Assembly: GCA_902564565.1 (NCBI GenBank)
Contig: CACFBW010000001.1
Location: forward strand, 124,001 to 188,000
Length of the DNA stretch: 64,000 nucleotides
Reading direction: 5' to 3'
Source: an uncultured Pelagibacteraceae bacterium
Lineage (GTDB): Bacteria; Pseudomonadota; Alphaproteobacteria; Pelagibacterales; Pelagibacteraceae
The translations under genes and the position numbers were made by a program. Shown in pieces: positions 1 through 8,973 of the stretch. Position 1 is the first letter of the stretch, and every line of letters starts with the position of its first letter. The notes under the pieces were generated by a model. That model was not told the DNA's origin, did no database searches, and saw only the letters and a program-made list of their open reading frames with translations.

Positions 1-2
1 TT

Positions 3-815
3 GTATACAAAATTAAAGCTTGGAAAATTCCGGAGGGTTCAGCTTCATCAAAAGGCAAGTCTTTATTTAATATTTTACCCTTAAAAAATCATCAATCTAT
101 AAGCTCAATAATGCCATTTCCTGATGATGAATCCGATTGGAAAAATCTTTTTATAGTTTTTGCTACAGCTAAAGGCAAAGTAAGAAAAAATAGTTTAGAA
201 GACTTTTCATCTATTAGCACATCAGGAAAAATTGCAATGAAATTGGATTCCAATGATAAAATAGTTGGTGTTAAGATATGTAAAGATAATCAGGATATAA
301 TATTAAGCACAAGCAATGGTAAATGTATAAGGTTTGACTCTAAAAAACTCAGAGTTTTTAAAGGTAGGTCGTCAAAAGGAATCAAAGGTATAAATTTATC
401 AGATAATGATCATGTTGTTTCATTGTCAATAATTGACCAAGATAATGATAAAAAAAATGGAAAAATAAATAAAGATGAAAAATCTGAGATTAAAGCAAAA
501 GAAAAATTTATATTTTCTATAACCAAAAATGGCTTTGGAAAAAGAACCTCACATTACGATTTTAGAGTAACAAATAGAGGTGGAAAAGGAATTATTGGTA
601 TAGTGAATTCTGAGAGAAATGGAAATGTTTCATCATCATTTCCAGTTAATGAAGGTGATGAAATATTAATCTCCACAAACAAAGGAAGGGTTATACGGGT
701 GGCCGTCAAGGAAATTAGAATTGCCGGAAGAAATACTCAAGGAGTGAGAATTATAAAATTGTCTGGTGATGAAAAAGTTGTTTCGGCAACTAAAATTGAT
801 GATAACTTGCTGTAA
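3..815 (+). CDS. gyrA: DNA gyrase subunit A, C-terminal part (5' truncated by window edge)
   Basis: The open frame runs into the window from base 3 and gives about 270 residues of the GyrA C-terminal beta-pinwheel, which wraps DNA during negative supercoiling. The blades show repeated segments of the type 'ATAKGKVRK', 'STSNGKCIRF', 'SITKNGFGKR' and 'STNKGRVIRV'. A GyrA-box-like 'NRGGKGIIG' lies near base 575 and 'NTQGVRI' follows near the end. The GyrA box favours gyrase over ParC. The breakage-reunion domain with the active Tyr lies outside the window. The stop codon overlaps the coaD start (TAATG), so the two are probably co-transcribed. Confidence 0.95.
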   Translation, partial: VYKIKAWKIPEGSASSKGKSLFNILPLKNHQSISSIMPFPDDESDWKNLFIVFATAKGKVRKNSLEDFSSISTSGKIAMKLDSNDKIVGVKICKDNQDIILSTSNGKCIRFDSKKLRVFKGRSSKGIKGINLSDNDHVVSLSIIDQDNDKKNGKINKDEKSEIKAKEKFIFSITKNGFGKRTSHYDFRVTNRGGKGIIGIVNSERNGNVSSSFPVNEGDEILISTNKGRVIRVAVKEIRIAGRNTQGVRIIKLSGDEKVVSATKIDDNLL

Positions 816-1309
816 TGAAAAAAAATGCAATTTACCCAGGCACATTTGATCCAATTACATTTGGACATATTGATGTAATTAAAAAAGCTTTAAAAATTGT
901 TGATACAGTTATTGTAGCCATATCCGATATTAATAATAAAAATTATCTTTTTGATTCCGATGAAAGAATTGAGATTGTCAAAAATGCTTTATATGAAGAT
1001 GTTAAACTAAATAAAAATAAAATTAAAATTGTTACATTTAAATCGCTAACTACAAATTTATGTAAAAAATATAAATCAAACATTATTTTAAGAGGATTAA
1101 GAGCGGTATCTGATTTTGAATATGAGTTTCAATTAGCTGGAATGAACAGAAAATTAAATAGCAATATAGAAACAATTTTTTTAATGTCTAACGTAGAAAA
1201 TCAAATTATTTCTTCAAATTTTGTTAAAGAAATAATATCTTTAGGAGGTGATGTTAAAAAATTTACCACAAAAAGTACTATTAAAGCACTAAAACTTAAA
1301 TATGAATAA
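815..1309 (+). CDS. coaD: Pantetheine-phosphate adenylyltransferase
   Basis: Penultimate step of coenzyme A synthesis: 4'-phosphopantetheine plus ATP gives dephospho-CoA. The 164-residue length is normal. The nucleotidyltransferase signature is clear: 'YPGTFDPIT' at residues 7-15, then the (T/H)xGH motif as 'TFGH' (15-18). The family block 'LRGLRAVSDFEYE' lies mid-protein and 'SSNFVKEI' near the end. The start overlaps the gyrA stop by one base, and the 3' end overlaps the next gene by 8 bases. Cytoplasmic. Confidence 0.97.
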   Translation: MKKNAIYPGTFDPITFGHIDVIKKALKIVDTVIVAISDINNKNYLFDSDERIEIVKNALYEDVKLNKNKIKIVTFKSLTTNLCKKYKSNIILRGLRAVSDFEYEFQLAGMNRKLNSNIETIFLMSNVENQIISSNFVKEIISLGGDVKKFTTKSTIKALKLKYE

Positions 1310-1862
1310 GTTTATTTTCAGGGTATTAATTTTACTTATATTAACAATTAATAATTCAATAGGAGAAGAAAATTTTATGATTTTAAAATTAAAAGATGGA
1401 GATGTAAAAATAAAATTGTTTCCTGATGTAGCACCAAACCATGTAGAAAGAATTAAAAAGTTAGCTAACAATGGAGATTATGATAATGTTGTTTTTCATA
1501 GAGTTATAGATGGTTTTATGGCTCAAACTGGTGATGTTAAATTTGGTAATTCTTCAAATAACAATTTTGACTTAAATAGAGCTGGCACGGGTGGATCAGA
1601 TCTTCCAGATTTAAAACAAGAATTTAACAATCTTCCACATGATAGAGGTACTTTGTCAATGGCAAGGTCTCAAGATCCAAATAGCGCAAACAGTCAATTT
1701 TTTATTTGTTTTAAACCTGCCGCTTTTTTAGATCGACAATACACAGTTTTTGGAAAAGTAATAGAAGGAATGGAGTTTGTTGATAAAATAAAAAAAGGCG
1801 ATGAAAATAAAAATGGATCTGTTGACAATCCTGATAAAATTATAAGCTTTAAATCATTATAA
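1302..1862 (+). CDS. Cyclophilin-type peptidyl-prolyl cis-trans isomerase, exported
   Basis: A 186-residue cyclophilin that speeds proline isomerisation during protein folding. An N-terminal hydrophobic stretch (about residues 5-20, ending 'NSIGEE') looks like a signal peptide, so it probably acts in the periplasm. The core is typical: 'FHRVIDGFMAQTGD', 'GTLSMARSQDPNSANSQFFI' and 'VFGKVIEGM'. It overlaps coaD by 8 bases and is followed 8 bases later by tgt, within one operon. The closest named relatives would be PpiA-like proteins. The start at 1302 is kept because it supplies the signal sequence; an internal Met at residue 26 would remove it. Confidence 0.93.
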   Translation: MNKFIFRVLILLILTINNSIGEENFMILKLKDGDVKIKLFPDVAPNHVERIKKLANNGDYDNVVFHRVIDGFMAQTGDVKFGNSSNNNFDLNRAGTGGSDLPDLKQEFNNLPHDRGTLSMARSQDPNSANSQFFICFKPAAFLDRQYTVFGKVIEGMEFVDKIKKGDENKNGSVDNPDKIISFKSL

Positions 1863-1870
1863 ATTTTTTA

Positions 1871-2983
1871 ATGGCATTAAAAAAATTTTCTTTTAATGTT
1901 ATAGAGCAAGATCGACATGCTAGATGTGGCATTATAAAAACACATAGAGGGAATATAAATACCCCTGCCTTTATGCCTGTTGGCACTCAAGCTACAGTAA
2001 AAGCAACTTTTATTGACGATATAGTTAAAACCGGATCGGAAATCATTCTATCTAACACTTATCACCTCATGTTAAGGCCAGGTGTTGATAGAGTTAAATC
2101 TGCTGGTGGTCTTCATTCATTTATGAATTGCAAACTTCCAATTTTAACAGACTCTGGTGGTTTTCAAGTTATGTCTTTATCAAAGTTAAATAAAATTGAT
2201 AAAGAAAAGGGTGCTATATTTAATTCACATATTGATGGAAAAAAATTTATTTTAAGTCCCGAAGCAAGCATCAAAATACAAAAAGGTTTAAACTCTGATA
2301 TTTTAATGGTCATGGATGAATGTCCCAAAAAATCTAAAGATTATAGATTAATTAAAAAATCAATGGAACTATCAACTTATTGGGCTCGAAGATCAAAAAA
2401 AGAATTTGGAACTATTTCACATAAAGCTTTATTTGGTATTGTCCAAGGCGGCCTCTTTGAAGACTTAAGACAAAAATCTTTGAGTGAACTTATTAAAATC
2501 AATTTTGATGGTTATGCCATTGGTGGTTTAGCTGTTGGTGAAACACAAAAAGAAATGTTTAAAATCTTAGATGTTTTGAAGAATTTGATGCCAACAGAAA
2601 AACCTAGGTATCTAATGGGTGTAGGAACACCTTCGGATATATTAGGAGCAGTTAAAAGAGGAGTGGATATGTTTGATTGTGTTCTCCCAACAAGATCAGG
2701 CCGGACTGGCCTAGCATTCACATGGAACGGTAGAATCAATATAAGAAATGCTAAATATCAAAAAGATAATGATCCTTTAGATAACAAATGTAAAAACTTT
2801 AATTTGAATAAGTATTCCAAAAATTATCTGAATCATCTTTTTAATACAAATGAAATTCTTGCATCAATGTTATTAACTTTACATAATATTAATTTTTATC
2901 AAGAATTGATGGATTCAATAAGGATGCATATTAAAAATGGTACTTTTGAACAATTTCACGATAGATACGTCGAAAAGTTGTAA
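1871..2983 (+). CDS. tgt: Queuine/preQ1 tRNA-guanine transglycosylase
   Basis: Exchanges guanine-34 for preQ1 in GUN-anticodon tRNAs on the way to queuosine. Length is 370 aa, as usual. The catalytic landmarks are present: 'TDSGGFQVMSLS' with Asp94, 'GIVQGG', and the nucleophile region 'DCVLPTRSGR' near residue 270. The C-terminal zinc site is odd. Family members carry CxCxxC followed by a distant His; here the equivalent stretch keeps only Cys307 ('NKCKNFNL') and a possible His338, so two Cys ligands are missing. The protein otherwise looks intact, and I expect a functional fold with an altered or absent zinc site. Confidence 0.95.
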   Translation: MALKKFSFNVIEQDRHARCGIIKTHRGNINTPAFMPVGTQATVKATFIDDIVKTGSEIILSNTYHLMLRPGVDRVKSAGGLHSFMNCKLPILTDSGGFQVMSLSKLNKIDKEKGAIFNSHIDGKKFILSPEASIKIQKGLNSDILMVMDECPKKSKDYRLIKKSMELSTYWARRSKKEFGTISHKALFGIVQGGLFEDLRQKSLSELIKINFDGYAIGGLAVGETQKEMFKILDVLKNLMPTEKPRYLMGVGTPSDILGAVKRGVDMFDCVLPTRSGRTGLAFTWNGRINIRNAKYQKDNDPLDNKCKNFNLNKYSKNYLNHLFNTNEILASMLLTLHNINFYQELMDSIRMHIKNGTFEQFHDRYVEKL

Positions 2984-3036
2984 TACTTATAAACATTGAA
3001 AATTTTAAAAAAAAGTCTATAAGTTTTTTTGTTGTA

Positions 3037-3112
<76 letters not shown>

Positions 3113-3139
3113 CAATTTTAATGATTTTAAATAAAAAAA

Positions 3140-3967
3140 CTAACTTATTGAGTTTGGTGGATAGTTAATCATTACTTGGTATATCCATTCATTTATTTTT
3201 TTAATTCTATTGTCGGGTGAAGGATGTGTGCTCATAAATTCAGGAACATTTTTACCTTTGTTTGCTTCTTTCATTCTTTCCCATAAAAGAGGTGTTTCTC
3301 TAATATCGTAACCTGATAAAGATGAAAAAATCAAACCTAAATAATCTGCTTCACTTTCTTGTTTTCTATTAAAAGGATTGAATATTCCAATTTGTGTAAG
3401 CAATCCAACTGTATTCATTCCTGTCGTTCTGTTTACAGTCGACAGTTTCCCACCCGTCAAAACATCTGTGATTTGTGTTGCTACATTTATAACAACATTT
3501 CTACTAGCTCTTTCAGCAGAATGTTTTGCTACAGCATGAGCAATTTCGTGACCCATAACAGCCGCTAGACCATTTTCATTTTTAGTAACTTCTAACATTC
3601 CAGTATAAACAGCAATTTTTCCACCAGGCATACACCATGCATTTTTTATTTTTTTATTATCAATTAAAATATATTCCCAATCAAAATTAGTTGTGGGATC
3701 TTCTTGATCTGTTTGATAAAAGTATTCAGTAATTGAATCTTGCATTTTTTTACCAATACTTTTTATTTGTTTTAATTCTTTTGTATCAGTAATTAGTTTT
3801 TCTTTTTTTTTGACTTTTTCATATATTTGAGCAGCTTGTGCATTTAATTTAGCTTCAGGAATCAGTTTTAATTGTCGACGATCTGTTATTGGTGTTGTGC
3901 TACAAGATGAAATCATTAAACCACAACAACCGCAGCCCATATAAGTTAGAAATTTTCTTCTATCCAT
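3140..3967 (-). CDS. M48 family zinc metallopeptidase, exported or lipid-anchored
   Basis: A 275-residue M48-type protease of the envelope quality-control class (LoiP/YcaL/BepA-like core). The zinc motif HEIAH is at residues 140-144 and the third ligand Glu at about 204 in 'ESEADYLG'. The N-terminus starts 'MDRRKF' and continues into a Cys-rich hydrophobic stretch ending 'ISSCSTT' (Cys22). It could be a Tat-type or Sec signal, possibly with lipidation at Cys22, although the lipobox is not canonical. There is no TPR extension, unlike BepA. Likely periplasmic. It is convergent with tgt across tRNA-Lys and divergent from the DUF502 gene. Confidence 0.9.
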   Translation of the reverse strand: MDRRKFLTYMGCGCCGLMISSCSTTPITDRRQLKLIPEAKLNAQAAQIYEKVKKKEKLITDTKELKQIKSIGKKMQDSITEYFYQTDQEDPTTNFDWEYILIDNKKIKNAWCMPGGKIAVYTGMLEVTKNENGLAAVMGHEIAHAVAKHSAERASRNVVINVATQITDVLTGGKLSTVNRTTGMNTVGLLTQIGIFNPFNRKQESEADYLGLIFSSLSGYDIRETPLLWERMKEANKGKNVPEFMSTHPSPDNRIKKINEWIYQVMINYPPNSIS

Positions 3968-4010
3968 TTCTTTAATATATTATATAATTTAATATAAATC
4001 TCAATAAAGT

Positions 4011-4631
4011 ATGGCTGTAAAAAAGAAAAAGAAATCTATTGCATTAAAACTTCGTAATTATTTTTTTACTGGAGTTGTAGTATTAATTCCTATCGGTTTC
4101 ACTCTTTATTTGACTAAATTTTTAATTGGCATTTCATCTAAATTAATTCCAGAAAAAATTAATCCTAACACATATTTGCATTTTTCTATACCTGGCTTAG
4201 AAATATTTTTAACTATAATCTTCATTACTATTGTCGGAGGTTTATCTTTATCTTTTCTAGGTAAAAAATTTTTACAAATAGTTGACGATTTATTTAGAAG
4301 AATACCAATATTAAGAACAATTTATTCTGCTATAGGTCAAATGACAGAAACTTTTGCAAAAAAAGATAATGATTCTAAAAAATCTGTTGTATTGGTTGAG
4401 TATCCAAAAAAAGGTTCATGGGCAGTAGGCTTTGCAACAAAAGAAAATAAAACTGAAATGTCTAACAAAACAAATGAATCTTTAGTTAATGTTTTTATAC
4501 CAACTACTCCGAACCCAACTAGTGGTTTTTTAATAATGTTTCCAAAAAAGGATCTTATATATTTAAATATGACTTTTGAAGAAGCTTCAAAATTTATTGT
4601 TTCAGCAGGTACTTCTAATCCTAAAAACTAA
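4011..4631 (+). CDS. DUF502 family inner-membrane protein
   Basis: A 206-residue protein with two N-terminal membrane spans (about residues 15-38 and 60-85). They are followed by the conserved DUF502 segment 'RIPILRTIYSAIGQMTETF' and a soluble domain with 'VVLVEYPKKGSWAVGF' and 'FIPTTPNPTSGF'. These blocks identify the family confidently, but no biochemical role is established. The gene is divergent from the M48 protease gene and its stop overlaps the convergent recG stop by 4 bases. Confidence 0.88.
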   Translation: MAVKKKKKSIALKLRNYFFTGVVVLIPIGFTLYLTKFLIGISSKLIPEKINPNTYLHFSIPGLEIFLTIIFITIVGGLSLSFLGKKFLQIVDDLFRRIPILRTIYSAIGQMTETFAKKDNDSKKSVVLVEYPKKGSWAVGFATKENKTEMSNKTNESLVNVFIPTTPNPTSGFLIMFPKKDLIYLNMTFEEASKFIVSAGTSNPKN

Positions 4632-6667
4632 ACTAAATCATTTAATATATCAGCTCTATCATACAACTTAAGTAAAGGACTATATTTATCTATATTTAAT
4701 TTTTCTAACTCAATCTTTTTAATTTCTTTTTCAGCTAAAAAAAATAAATCTTCATTGATAACTGGATCTGCTAATCTAAAGCTTTGCATGCCACTTTGTT
4801 TAAAACCAAGCAAGTCTCCATAGCCTCTTAACTTCATGTCTTCTTCTGATATTTTGAAACCATCATTGGTGCTTTTTAGGATATTAATTCTTTTTCTCGC
4901 ATTTTCACTTAAATTAGATTTAAACATTAATATACAGTAGGAGTCTTTATAACCTCTGCCAACTCTTCCTCTTAGTTGGTGCAGTTGAGAAAGACCAAAT
5001 TTATTTGCATTTTCAATTATTATTACATTTGCATCAGGAAAATCAATTCCAACTTCAATTACTGTTGTCGATACAAGAATATTAATTTTCTTATTTAAAA
5101 ATTTTAACAATATTTCATTTTTTTTATCTTTTTCAAGCGAACCATGCAACAACCCAACTTTATGCTTAAATTTTTTTTTAAGATTGTCATATCTTTGAAT
5201 GGCAGATTGATTATCTATTTTTTTTGATTCTTCAATCAATGGGCATACCCAAAATATTTGATTGTTATTATTTATTTGATTTTTTACAAATGAAATAACT
5301 TCATTAACTTTTGTATCTAGTTTACTATAGGTTTTTATCTCTTTTCTATTTTTAGGCTTATTTTTAATAACCGATGTATCCATATCTCCAAAGATTGTCA
5401 TAACCATTGTTCTAGGAATAGGAGTTGCGGACATAACTAAAATATCACAATTATCTCCTCCTTTGTCAGATAATTTTTTTCTTTGTTTTACTCCAAATTT
5501 ATGTTGTTCATCTATCACTATTAATCCTAAATTAAAAAATTTTATTTTTTCCTGAAATAAAGAATGTGTTCCGATCAATATATTAATTTTATTCTTATTT
5601 AAATCATCCAAGATTTTTTTGCGTTCTTTGTGATCAGTTTTGCTAGTCAGGAGAGCTATATTTATTTCATTATCAAACAATTTTTTAGCTATTTCATAGT
5701 GTTGTTTTGCCAAAATTTCAGTTGGAGCCATGAACGAAACTTGATAACTACTTTTTATTACATTTAAGCACGCAATAAGTGCAACGATTGTTTTACCACT
5801 TCCAACATCACCCTGTAGAAGTCTAAACATTTTTTTATCAGATTTAAGATCTCTATTTATTTCTTCCAATGCAGTAAGTTGATCTTTTGTAAGACTATAT
5901 TTAATTTTTTTTTTTATATTGTTTAAAGGTTTTAAATTGAAATTTTTTTTCTTTTTTTTGTTTTTTTTTATATTTTTTCTAATGTTTGAATTTATTAAAA
6001 AAGTTGAAATAATTTCATCGAATATTAACCTATTTAAAAAAAAACCTTTTTTTTTTATATTTTTTGGATTATGAAGTTCTAGTATAGACTCTTTCCAAGA
6101 TATATTATTGAACTTACTTAATATTTCAGGTCTATGCCATTCTTTTAAATCTGGTATATTTTCTAGAACATCATTGATTATTTTGTAGTATTTTTTTTCA
6201 TTTAAACCATCAGTTAAACTATAACTTGTGAATATTTTTTTAATTGAATTTTGGTCCGATGAAATATGTGTTGGATTGGTTATTTGATATTTTTTTTTAT
6301 AATACCCAATTTTACCACTTATTGTTACCTTTGAGTTTATTGGGAGAATTTTTTTAATATAACCCTCATAACTATTGAAAAAAACACATTCTAATTTACC
6401 GCTATCATCTTCACATAACACTTTATTAGGCAAATTTCTTACTCTTGGAAATATATATTTCTTTACTTCTACTACCAGGGTTTGAATTTTTCCTATTTGC
6501 AATTCATTAATTTTGACCAGTTTATCTCTATCAATAAAATCCCTAGGCAACCTCCAAAGAAGATCAAAAATTGTATTAATATTTTTCTTTCTAAATAATT
6601 TTGCAGTTTTATTTCCAATACCTTTTATGGTATTTATATCAGATAATAAATATTCATAGGAAACCAT
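4628..6667 (-). CDS. recG: ATP-dependent DNA helicase RecG
   Basis: Branch-migration helicase that rescues stalled forks and processes Holliday junctions. At 679 aa it has the usual RecG length. An N-terminal OB/wedge domain covers about residues 1-230. The SF2 helicase core carries Walker A 'GDVGSGKT', a DEQH box ('VIDEQHKFG'), 'SATPIPRT', 'VSTTVIEVGID' and the motif VI block 'QLRGRVGRG'. The C-terminal 'LRGYGDLLGFKQSG' is characteristic of RecG. An extended poly-lysine linker ('KKNKKKKKNF') lies near residue 240. It is divergent from sdhE with 17 bases between the starts. Confidence 0.97.
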   Translation of the reverse strand: MVSYEYLLSDINTIKGIGNKTAKLFRKKNINTIFDLLWRLPRDFIDRDKLVKINELQIGKIQTLVVEVKKYIFPRVRNLPNKVLCEDDSGKLECVFFNSYEGYIKKILPINSKVTISGKIGYYKKKYQITNPTHISSDQNSIKKIFTSYSLTDGLNEKKYYKIINDVLENIPDLKEWHRPEILSKFNNISWKESILELHNPKNIKKKGFFLNRLIFDEIISTFLINSNIRKNIKKNKKKKKNFNLKPLNNIKKKIKYSLTKDQLTALEEINRDLKSDKKMFRLLQGDVGSGKTIVALIACLNVIKSSYQVSFMAPTEILAKQHYEIAKKLFDNEINIALLTSKTDHKERKKILDDLNKNKINILIGTHSLFQEKIKFFNLGLIVIDEQHKFGVKQRKKLSDKGGDNCDILVMSATPIPRTMVMTIFGDMDTSVIKNKPKNRKEIKTYSKLDTKVNEVISFVKNQINNNNQIFWVCPLIEESKKIDNQSAIQRYDNLKKKFKHKVGLLHGSLEKDKKNEILLKFLNKKINILVSTTVIEVGIDFPDANVIIIENANKFGLSQLHQLRGRVGRGYKDSYCILMFKSNLSENARKRINILKSTNDGFKISEEDMKLRGYGDLLGFKQSGMQSFRLADPVINEDLFFLAEKEIKKIELEKLNIDKYSPLLKLYDRADILNDLV

Positions 6668-6684
6668 ACTTTAGTTATATAGTT

Positions 6685-6939
6685 ATGTCACAAAATAAAG
6701 AAGATCTTAAAAATAAAATTATTTATAGAGCCTCATATAGAGGGACAAAAGAAATGGATATACTGGTTGCTAGTTTTGTTGAATCTATAATTAATGAAAT
6801 TGATATTAATCAGCTTAAAGAACTTAATAATTTAGTTAATTTGGACGATGAGGATTTAATTTCTATTAAAAAAAAAGAATCAAAATTAAAGTTGAATGAT
6901 TCAATTTTAATAAAAAAATTTCAAAATTTTCAATTATGA
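6685..6939 (+). CDS. sdhE: FAD assembly factor SdhE (CptB family)
   Basis: A small 84-residue protein that helps attach FAD covalently to succinate dehydrogenase. The family hallmark RGxxE is present as 'YRGTKEMD' near residue 19, followed by the helical 'LLVASFVE'-like segment and acidic 'NLDDEDL'. I start at the ATG at 6685. A longer in-frame opening from 6601 lies inside the recG coding region on the other strand and adds a hydrophobic tail without family similarity. It is divergent from recG; sdhE-recG-mfd neighbourhoods are common in Alphaproteobacteria. Confidence 0.88.
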   Translation: MSQNKEDLKNKIIYRASYRGTKEMDILVASFVESIINEIDINQLKELNNLVNLDDEDLISIKKKESKLKLNDSILIKKFQNFQL

Positions 6940-7029
6940 TGGCGGAGAGACTGGGATTCGAACCCAGGAAAGAGTTGCCCCTTTGCCGGTTTTCAAGACC
7001 GGTGCTTTCAACCGCTCAGCCATCTCTCC
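6940..7029 (-). tRNA. tRNA-Ser (anticodon TGA)
   Basis: A class II tRNA of 90 nt with encoded CCA on the minus strand. The acceptor stem pairs GGAGAGA with TCTCTCC. The anticodon loop CTTGAAA on the stem CGGT/ACCG gives TGA. A long variable arm (around 'GGCAAAGGGGCAACTC' on the minus strand) and a standard T-arm GGGTTCGAATCCC follow. Confidence 0.96.
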
Positions 7030-7106
7030 ATGCGCTAGTGTTTATCGGATTTTAAGACCTTTTCAACTTAAAAATGATATATAAATAAAAGAATTCAAAT
7101 TATTTT

Positions 7107-7988
7107 ATGAAACAATCGCAGTTTAAAAAAGGAATAATTTACGCTACTGCTGGATCATTATGGTGGGGACTTTTAGGCACAGTTTTTTTTAAATATATTT
7201 CTTCTATGGGTGCTTTAGAAGTCACAATACATAGATTAATTTGGACATGTTTAATTTTATTTATATCCACCCTTGTATTTAAAAAATTTAATGTGTTTAA
7301 AAATATACTTAAGCAAAAAGAAAAATTAATAATTCTTTTTTTAACAAGCATATTAATTTTTTTAAATTGGGGAACCTGGATTTATGCCATTTCAATAAAT
7401 AAAATTATTGATGCTAGTTATGGCTACTTTATTTTTCCTATATTGAATGTTTTTTTGGGCTACATTTTTTTAAAAGAAAAAATTAACACTCAAAGAAAAT
7501 TAGCAATTTTTACTGTTATTGGATCATCTTTATATTTACTTTTTAATTTAGAATCATTTCCATGGATAGGTTTTCTAGTAGCTTTTTTTTGGGGCTTTTA
7601 TAATTTGTTAAGAAAAAAAATAAATGTTGATACTGATGTGGGACTGTTTATCGAAAGTTTATACATTGTACCAATTTCATTCGCTATATGGTATTTTATA
7701 TATAAGTCTGGTCACAATAACTTTACAATTGATGAGCCTATTAATATGCTCTTATTGTTTTTAGGTGGAGTGATGACCGTGATTCCTTTATTTTTATTTA
7801 TTAAAGGTTTAGAAAAAACAACAATGGCAACCTCAGGGTTAATATTCTTTGTCACTCCAACAAGCCAATTTTTACTTGGTTTTTTTTACTATAATGAACC
7901 TTTCAACATGAATAAGCTAATTAGTTTTATTATTATATGGATAGCTGTAATTATTTATCTAAAAGATTTATATGAAAAAAATTTATAA
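7107..7988 (+). CDS. rarD: RarD-type EamA-family transporter
   Basis: A 293-residue drug/metabolite-superfamily transporter with about ten predicted membrane spans arranged as two EamA halves. RarD-like landmarks include 'GSLWWGLLGTVFFKYI', 'VTIHRLIWT', 'LNWGTWIYAI' and 'TMATSGLIFFVTPTSQFLLG'. The physiological substrate of RarD proteins is unproven; amino acids or related metabolites are possible. The start follows tRNA-Ser by about 80 bases, and the 3' end overlaps the transglycosylase gene by 17 bases, making this the first gene of a long plus-strand operon. Confidence 0.88.
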   Translation: MKQSQFKKGIIYATAGSLWWGLLGTVFFKYISSMGALEVTIHRLIWTCLILFISTLVFKKFNVFKNILKQKEKLIILFLTSILIFLNWGTWIYAISINKIIDASYGYFIFPILNVFLGYIFLKEKINTQRKLAIFTVIGSSLYLLFNLESFPWIGFLVAFFWGFYNLLRKKINVDTDVGLFIESLYIVPISFAIWYFIYKSGHNNFTIDEPINMLLLFLGGVMTVIPLFLFIKGLEKTTMATSGLIFFVTPTSQFLLGFFYYNEPFNMNKLISFIIIWIAVIIYLKDLYEKNL

Positions 7989-8973
7989 AATTTTACTAAC
8001 ATTATTTTACATCATTTTTTGTTCAAACGTATATGCAGCTGATGAAACTTTTGATATATGGCTTAAATCATTTAAAAAACTTGCTATTAAAAATGGAATC
8101 TCAGAAAAAACCTTCAATATATCTATGTCCAAAGTAAAATTTAATCCTAAAGTTATTGAATATGATAGATTCCAACCTGAATTTTATGAAGATACAAAAA
8201 CTTATATAAGTAAAAGAACTTCAACTAATAAAGTTAAAAATGCTATTAAAATTTATAAGCAAAATAAAAATTTAATTGATAAAGTTGAAAAGGAATTTTC
8301 AGTTGAAAAGGAATTATTGTTGGCTCTAATGGGCATAGAGACCAATTTTGGAAAATATCTTGGTAAAATGAATATTTTGTCATCTTTAGCAACATTAAGC
8401 TATGATAAAAGGAGAAGAGATTTTTTTACCAGTGAATTAATAACAATACTTCAGTTAGTGGAAGCGGGCATGATTGATTATAAAATTCTTTATGGTTCAT
8501 GGGCAGGTGCATTTGGAAATTTTCAATTTATGCCTTCGACTATTAAAAAATATGCATTAGATTATGACAATAATAATATCATTGAATTAAAAAAAATGGA
8601 TGACTCATTTGCTTCAGCTGCTAATTATATTAATAAAATTGGATGGAAAAAAAACAATAATTGTTTTAAAAAAATTGAACTTTCGAACAATACACCAAAC
8701 AAACTTTTAAATACTTCAGCAAAAAAAATTAAAAATAAAAATGAAGTTAAAAAAATTAAAAAATATTTAGTAAACTTTGAAAAACATGAGTTAAATGATA
8801 AAAGTAAAGTAGGTATAATAACTCCTGACAAAGATATTATACCTGAGTCTGAAAATTTAAGTCCAGCATACCTTACTTTTGATAATTATGAATTAATTTT
8901 AAAATGGAATCGTTCATTAAGATTTGCTTTAGCTGTTTGTACATTAAAGGAAAAGATATCAAATGAATTATAA
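7972..8973 (+). CDS. Lytic murein transglycosylase, MltB-like
   Basis: Cleaves the MurNAc-GlcNAc bond of peptidoglycan. It is 333 aa with a signal peptide (about residues 1-22, ending 'SNVYA'). The catalytic Glu123 lies in 'LMGIETNFGKY', followed by 'SYDKRRRDFF', 'SWAGAFGNFQFMPST' and 'DDSFASAANYI', all typical of the SLT_2/MltB family. There is no peptidoglycan-binding domain at the C-terminus and no clear lipobox Cys, so it is probably soluble in the periplasm. It overlaps both neighbours and sits with two other cell-wall genes (SPOR lipoprotein, D,D-carboxypeptidase). Confidence 0.93.
   Translation: MKKIYKILLTLFYIIFCSNVYAADETFDIWLKSFKKLAIKNGISEKTFNISMSKVKFNPKVIEYDRFQPEFYEDTKTYISKRTSTNKVKNAIKIYKQNKNLIDKVEKEFSVEKELLLALMGIETNFGKYLGKMNILSSLATLSYDKRRRDFFTSELITILQLVEAGMIDYKILYGSWAGAFGNFQFMPSTIKKYALDYDNNNIIELKKMDDSFASAANYINKIGWKKNNNCFKKIELSNNTPNKLLNTSAKKIKNKNEVKKIKKYLVNFEKHELNDKSKVGIITPDKDIIPESENLSPAYLTFDNYELILKWNRSLRFALAVCTLKEKISNEL

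Noticed and set aside
6601-6684. Longer N-terminus for SdhE
   Set aside because: It lies inside recG on the opposite strand and precedes the family start; SdhE proteins are about 85-95 residues.
7036-7052. Second copy of the recombinase inverted-repeat arm (TTATCGGA) near tRNA-Ser
   Set aside because: Only 8 bases match one arm and no opposing arm is present, so it is most likely chance.
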